Assembly: GCF_041359055.1 (NCBI RefSeq)
Contig: NZ_JBGJKZ010000006.1
Coordinates: 1-64,000, forward strand
Reading direction: 5' to 3'
Source of the DNA: Paenalcaligenes hominis_A
GTDB lineage: Bacteria; Pseudomonadota; Gammaproteobacteria; Burkholderiales; Burkholderiaceae_B
Length of the DNA: 64,000 bases
The notes under the pieces were generated by a model. The model did not search any database and was not told the DNA's origin. It saw only the letters and a list, made by a program, of their open reading frames with translations. Positions 61,735 through 64,000 of this stretch are shown in pieces. The position numbers were made by a program, and so were the translations under genes. Positions within the stretch are counted from its first letter, which is position 1; each line of letters opens with the position of its first letter.

Positions 61735-64000
61735 TTAATCTGTGGATGCTTGAGAAGGTAAATGACGCGGTTTAGCTTTTGCGGCGATAAGGGTGTAGGC
61801 GGCGGGCACCACGAACAAGGTTAAAAGCGTACCAAAACTTAACCCACCAACCAATACCCAACCAATTTGCTGCCTACTTTCCGAGCCTGCTCCAGTTGAA
61901 AGAGCCAGTGGAACTACGCCCAACACCATGGCACCAGTAGTCATTAAAATAGGACGCAATCGCATTTCGCACGCTCGAACCACAGCATGGTAAAGACTCA
62001 TGCCCTGATCACGTAACTGAGTCGAAAACTCAACAATTAAAATGCCGTGTTTGGTAATTAAGCCAACCAAGGTGACTAAGCCAATTTGACTGTAAATGGA
62101 CAAGGTACCGCCACTAAGCCACAAAGCAAATAATGCTCCTGTCATAGACAAAGGCACGGACAACATAATAATAAAGGGATTGCGCCAACTCTCAAACTGA
62201 GCCGCTAAAACCAAATAAATAAAAACCAACGCCATCACGAAAATAAAGTACATGCTGCCTGACGAGTCACGAAACTCGCGGGACTGACCATCTAAGTCTG
62301 TTTGAACCGTTGGCGGTAGAGTCTCTGCAGCCACCTGCTGCATATGATCCAAGACCTCACCCAGGGCATAACCCGGCGCAACTGCGGCTTGAACAATAAC
62401 AGCGCGTAAACGATTAAAGTGGTTCAAAGATTGTGGTGAAACGCTTTCATGTACGCTTAAAAATGCCCCTAGTGGCACCATTTCCCCAGAGTCACTACGT
62501 ACATAAATGTCTAAAATATCGTCAGGGCGTGAACGGAACGGTTTATCGACCTGCACAATAACATCGTATTGCTCTCCTTCGTCCTCATAACGAGTGACTT
62601 GACGGCCCCCTAATAATGACTCCAGTGTGCGCCCAACCGTACTGACATCTAAACCTAAATCGGCCATTTTGTCACGATCCATTTCCACACGCAGTTCGGG
62701 CGTATTTAAACGCAAATCCGTATCAATATTTTGTAAACCAGGATAGTTACGTAATTGTTGTGTAAACGTATCTACCACCTGAGCTAATTCCGCATAGGGC
62801 ATTTGGCTCATAATGACAAACTCAACGGGTTTAGAGGTAGCCCGTTGCCCAAAGGACGGCGGGTTAGTTGGAAAGGCACGTACCCCTGGTAAAGCAGAAA
62901 ACTGAGGCTGTAAAGCACGGGCAATGTCTTGCTGACTGCGCTCACGCTCCTCCCAGGGCTTTAAACGCAAAATAGCAAATGAATCCGTTACGGTAGGAAA
63001 ACCAATTACAGCTTGGTAACCTTCGACCTCGGGAAGCTCAGCATACATGTGCTCAATTTGCTTGACGCTTTGCAAGGTGTAATCCAAAGTGGCACCCTCG
63101 GGAGCATTCACAATCCCAAAAATCACGCCTCGGTCTTCGACGGGGGCAAGCTCGCTTTTGATAATACTAAAGAAAAAACCGCTGCCTACCGCTACCCCTA
63201 AACCAAGTATCAGCACTAGACTGCGATAACGCAACGCCCCCAACAGCGCACGTCTATAGGCTAAGGTTAATCCATTTAGCCACCCTTCAATGAGCAAATA
63301 CATACGTCCAGGCCGGTGTTGGGGTCGTAGTAGTACCGCACACATCATGGGGGTTAAGGTCAACGCTATAAAACCAGATACAAAAACCGCACCAGCTAGC
63401 GTTAAGGCAAACTCGATAAATAAACGCCCTGTACGTCCGGTGGCAAAAGCTAAAGGTGCAAACACGGCGACCAAGGTTAAGGTCATAGCAATAACCGCAC
63501 CACCGATTTCTTGAATACCTAAGAAAGAGGCTTGGACACGACCCATGCCATTTTCTATGTGCCTAAAGACGTTTTCTAGCACCACAATGGCATCGTCCAC
63601 GACCAAACCAATAGCCAACACCATCGCCAATAAGGTCAGTGTATTAATAGAGAAACCAAACGCATACATAATGCCCAAGCCACCAATTAAGGACACAGGT
63701 ATGGTGACAATAGGGATCAAGCTGGCACGCATATTGCGTAAAAAAAACAAAATAACCAAGGTCACTAATAAGGTGGCCTCGATAATGGTTTTGTACACCG
63801 CATCAATGGATTTTTGGATAAAGATTGAGCTGTCATACGAAATGCTTAACGTCATGCCGCCCGGTAAGTTTTGGTTGATTTGCTCTACCTCGGCCCGTAC
63901 TGCTTTGGATAAATTTAAGGGATTAGCTGTCGACTGTTTGGTAACCCCAATCGTTAAGCTATCGCCCCCGTTAAAACGGGCCAATACACGTTCCTCGGCT
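61735..64000 (-). CDS. RND multidrug efflux permease, 5' part beyond the window
   Basis: The visible 755 residues run from within the first periplasmic loop to the C-terminus. They include the proton-relay segment LTLLAMVLAIGLVVDDAIVVLENV, FIALTLTPMMCAVLL, and the second-half IGLVTLVGLITKHGILIVEF. This is the inner-membrane pump of a tripartite exporter of the AcrB/MexF type. The frame continues past 64,000 (AEERVLARFNGG), so the true start is outside. The partner periplasmic adaptor is probably also outside. Confidence 0.93.
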   Translation of the reverse strand, partial: AEERVLARFNGGDSLTIGVTKQSTANPLNLSKAVRAEVEQINQNLPGGMTLSISYDSSIFIQKSIDAVYKTIIEATLLVTLVILFFLRNMRASLIPIVTIPVSLIGGLGIMYAFGFSINTLTLLAMVLAIGLVVDDAIVVLENVFRHIENGMGRVQASFLGIQEIGGAVIAMTLTLVAVFAPLAFATGRTGRLFIEFALTLAGAVFVSGFIALTLTPMMCAVLLRPQHRPGRMYLLIEGWLNGLTLAYRRALLGALRYRSLVLILGLGVAVGSGFFFSIIKSELAPVEDRGVIFGIVNAPEGATLDYTLQSVKQIEHMYAELPEVEGYQAVIGFPTVTDSFAILRLKPWEERERSQQDIARALQPQFSALPGVRAFPTNPPSFGQRATSKPVEFVIMSQMPYAELAQVVDTFTQQLRNYPGLQNIDTDLRLNTPELRVEMDRDKMADLGLDVSTVGRTLESLLGGRQVTRYEDEGEQYDVIVQVDKPFRSRPDDILDIYVRSDSGEMVPLGAFLSVHESVSPQSLNHFNRLRAVIVQAAVAPGYALGEVLDHMQQVAAETLPPTVQTDLDGQSREFRDSSGSMYFIFVMALVFIYLVLAAQFESWRNPFIIMLSVPLSMTGALFALWLSGGTLSIYSQIGLVTLVGLITKHGILIVEFSTQLRDQGMSLYHAVVRACEMRLRPILMTTGAMVLGVVPLALSTGAGSESRQQIGWVLVGGLSFGTLLTLFVVPAAYTLIAAKAKPRHLPSQASTD

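Noticed and set aside
63982..63984. A TTG start for the RND pump at 63,984
   Set aside because: The frame continues upstream to the window edge with RND-like sequence, so the gene is truncated by the window.

Overview
The window looks like chromosomal DNA of a betaproteobacterium of the order Burkholderiales. Alcaligenaceae is my best guess, from the gene orders zapA-6S RNA, ybgC-tolQRAB-pal-cpoB and ribB-ribH-nusB-thiL-pgpA-pncC and from the rRNA and protein sequences, at a moderate GC content. This is inference from gene content; no database search was possible. Apart from the rRNA block the window is mostly housekeeping. I saw no phage, insertion sequence, CRISPR array or defence island.

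Region 1 (1-11,420, minus strand) holds two complete rRNA operons in direct tandem. Each has a promoter, a leader boxA, 16S, tRNA-Ile(GAT), tRNA-Ala(TGC), a spacer boxA, 23S, 5S and a terminator. They look nearly identical over about 5.5 kb, and only about 100 bases separate the terminator of the upstream operon from the promoter of the next. Region 2 (11,420-11,994) is an AT-rich gene-free stretch with a large inverted repeat and a short CT/TA direct repeat.

Region 3 (12-33 kb) carries a Gate-domain membrane protein, msrA, lgt, a SIMPL protein, 6S RNA, zapA, a coiled-coil protein, rppH, proS, the Tol-Pal envelope cluster, a hydrolase, a small copper pair (DUF2946 and PCuAC), a MATE exporter, a LysE-type exporter with diaminopimelate dehydrogenase, the peroxide defence genes ahpC and ahpF with an OxyR-like site, and ackA. 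Region 4 (33-45 kb) has groES-groEL behind a perfect CIRCE operator, pyrF, a riboflavin/NusB/ThiL/PgpA/PncC operon, an IclR regulator, a CYTH-CHAD protein, ftsY, rsmD, coaD and a ferredoxin.

Region 5 (45-56 kb) is the least ordinary. It has an orphan MOSC N-terminal domain, a large AsmA protein, metY, YidB, YcgR, UbiB and an unrecognised basic/acidic protein. It also has a small ACT-like protein behind a possible leader peptide and hairpin, and a periplasmic metal/siderophore-type binding protein. The TonB receptor partner of that binding protein has collapsed to a short remnant behind a structured, terminator-containing leader. Region 6 (56-64 kb) has a Na/Pi symporter, a complete tryptophan-to-anthranilate set (kynU, kynB, kynA) followed by a RidA-family gene, dnaQ, and the 3' part of an RND efflux pump cut by the window edge.

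The most notable items are the tandem rRNA operons, the collapsed TonB receptor with its surviving leader, and the candidate attenuator before the ACT-like protein. No clearly new multi-gene system was found.
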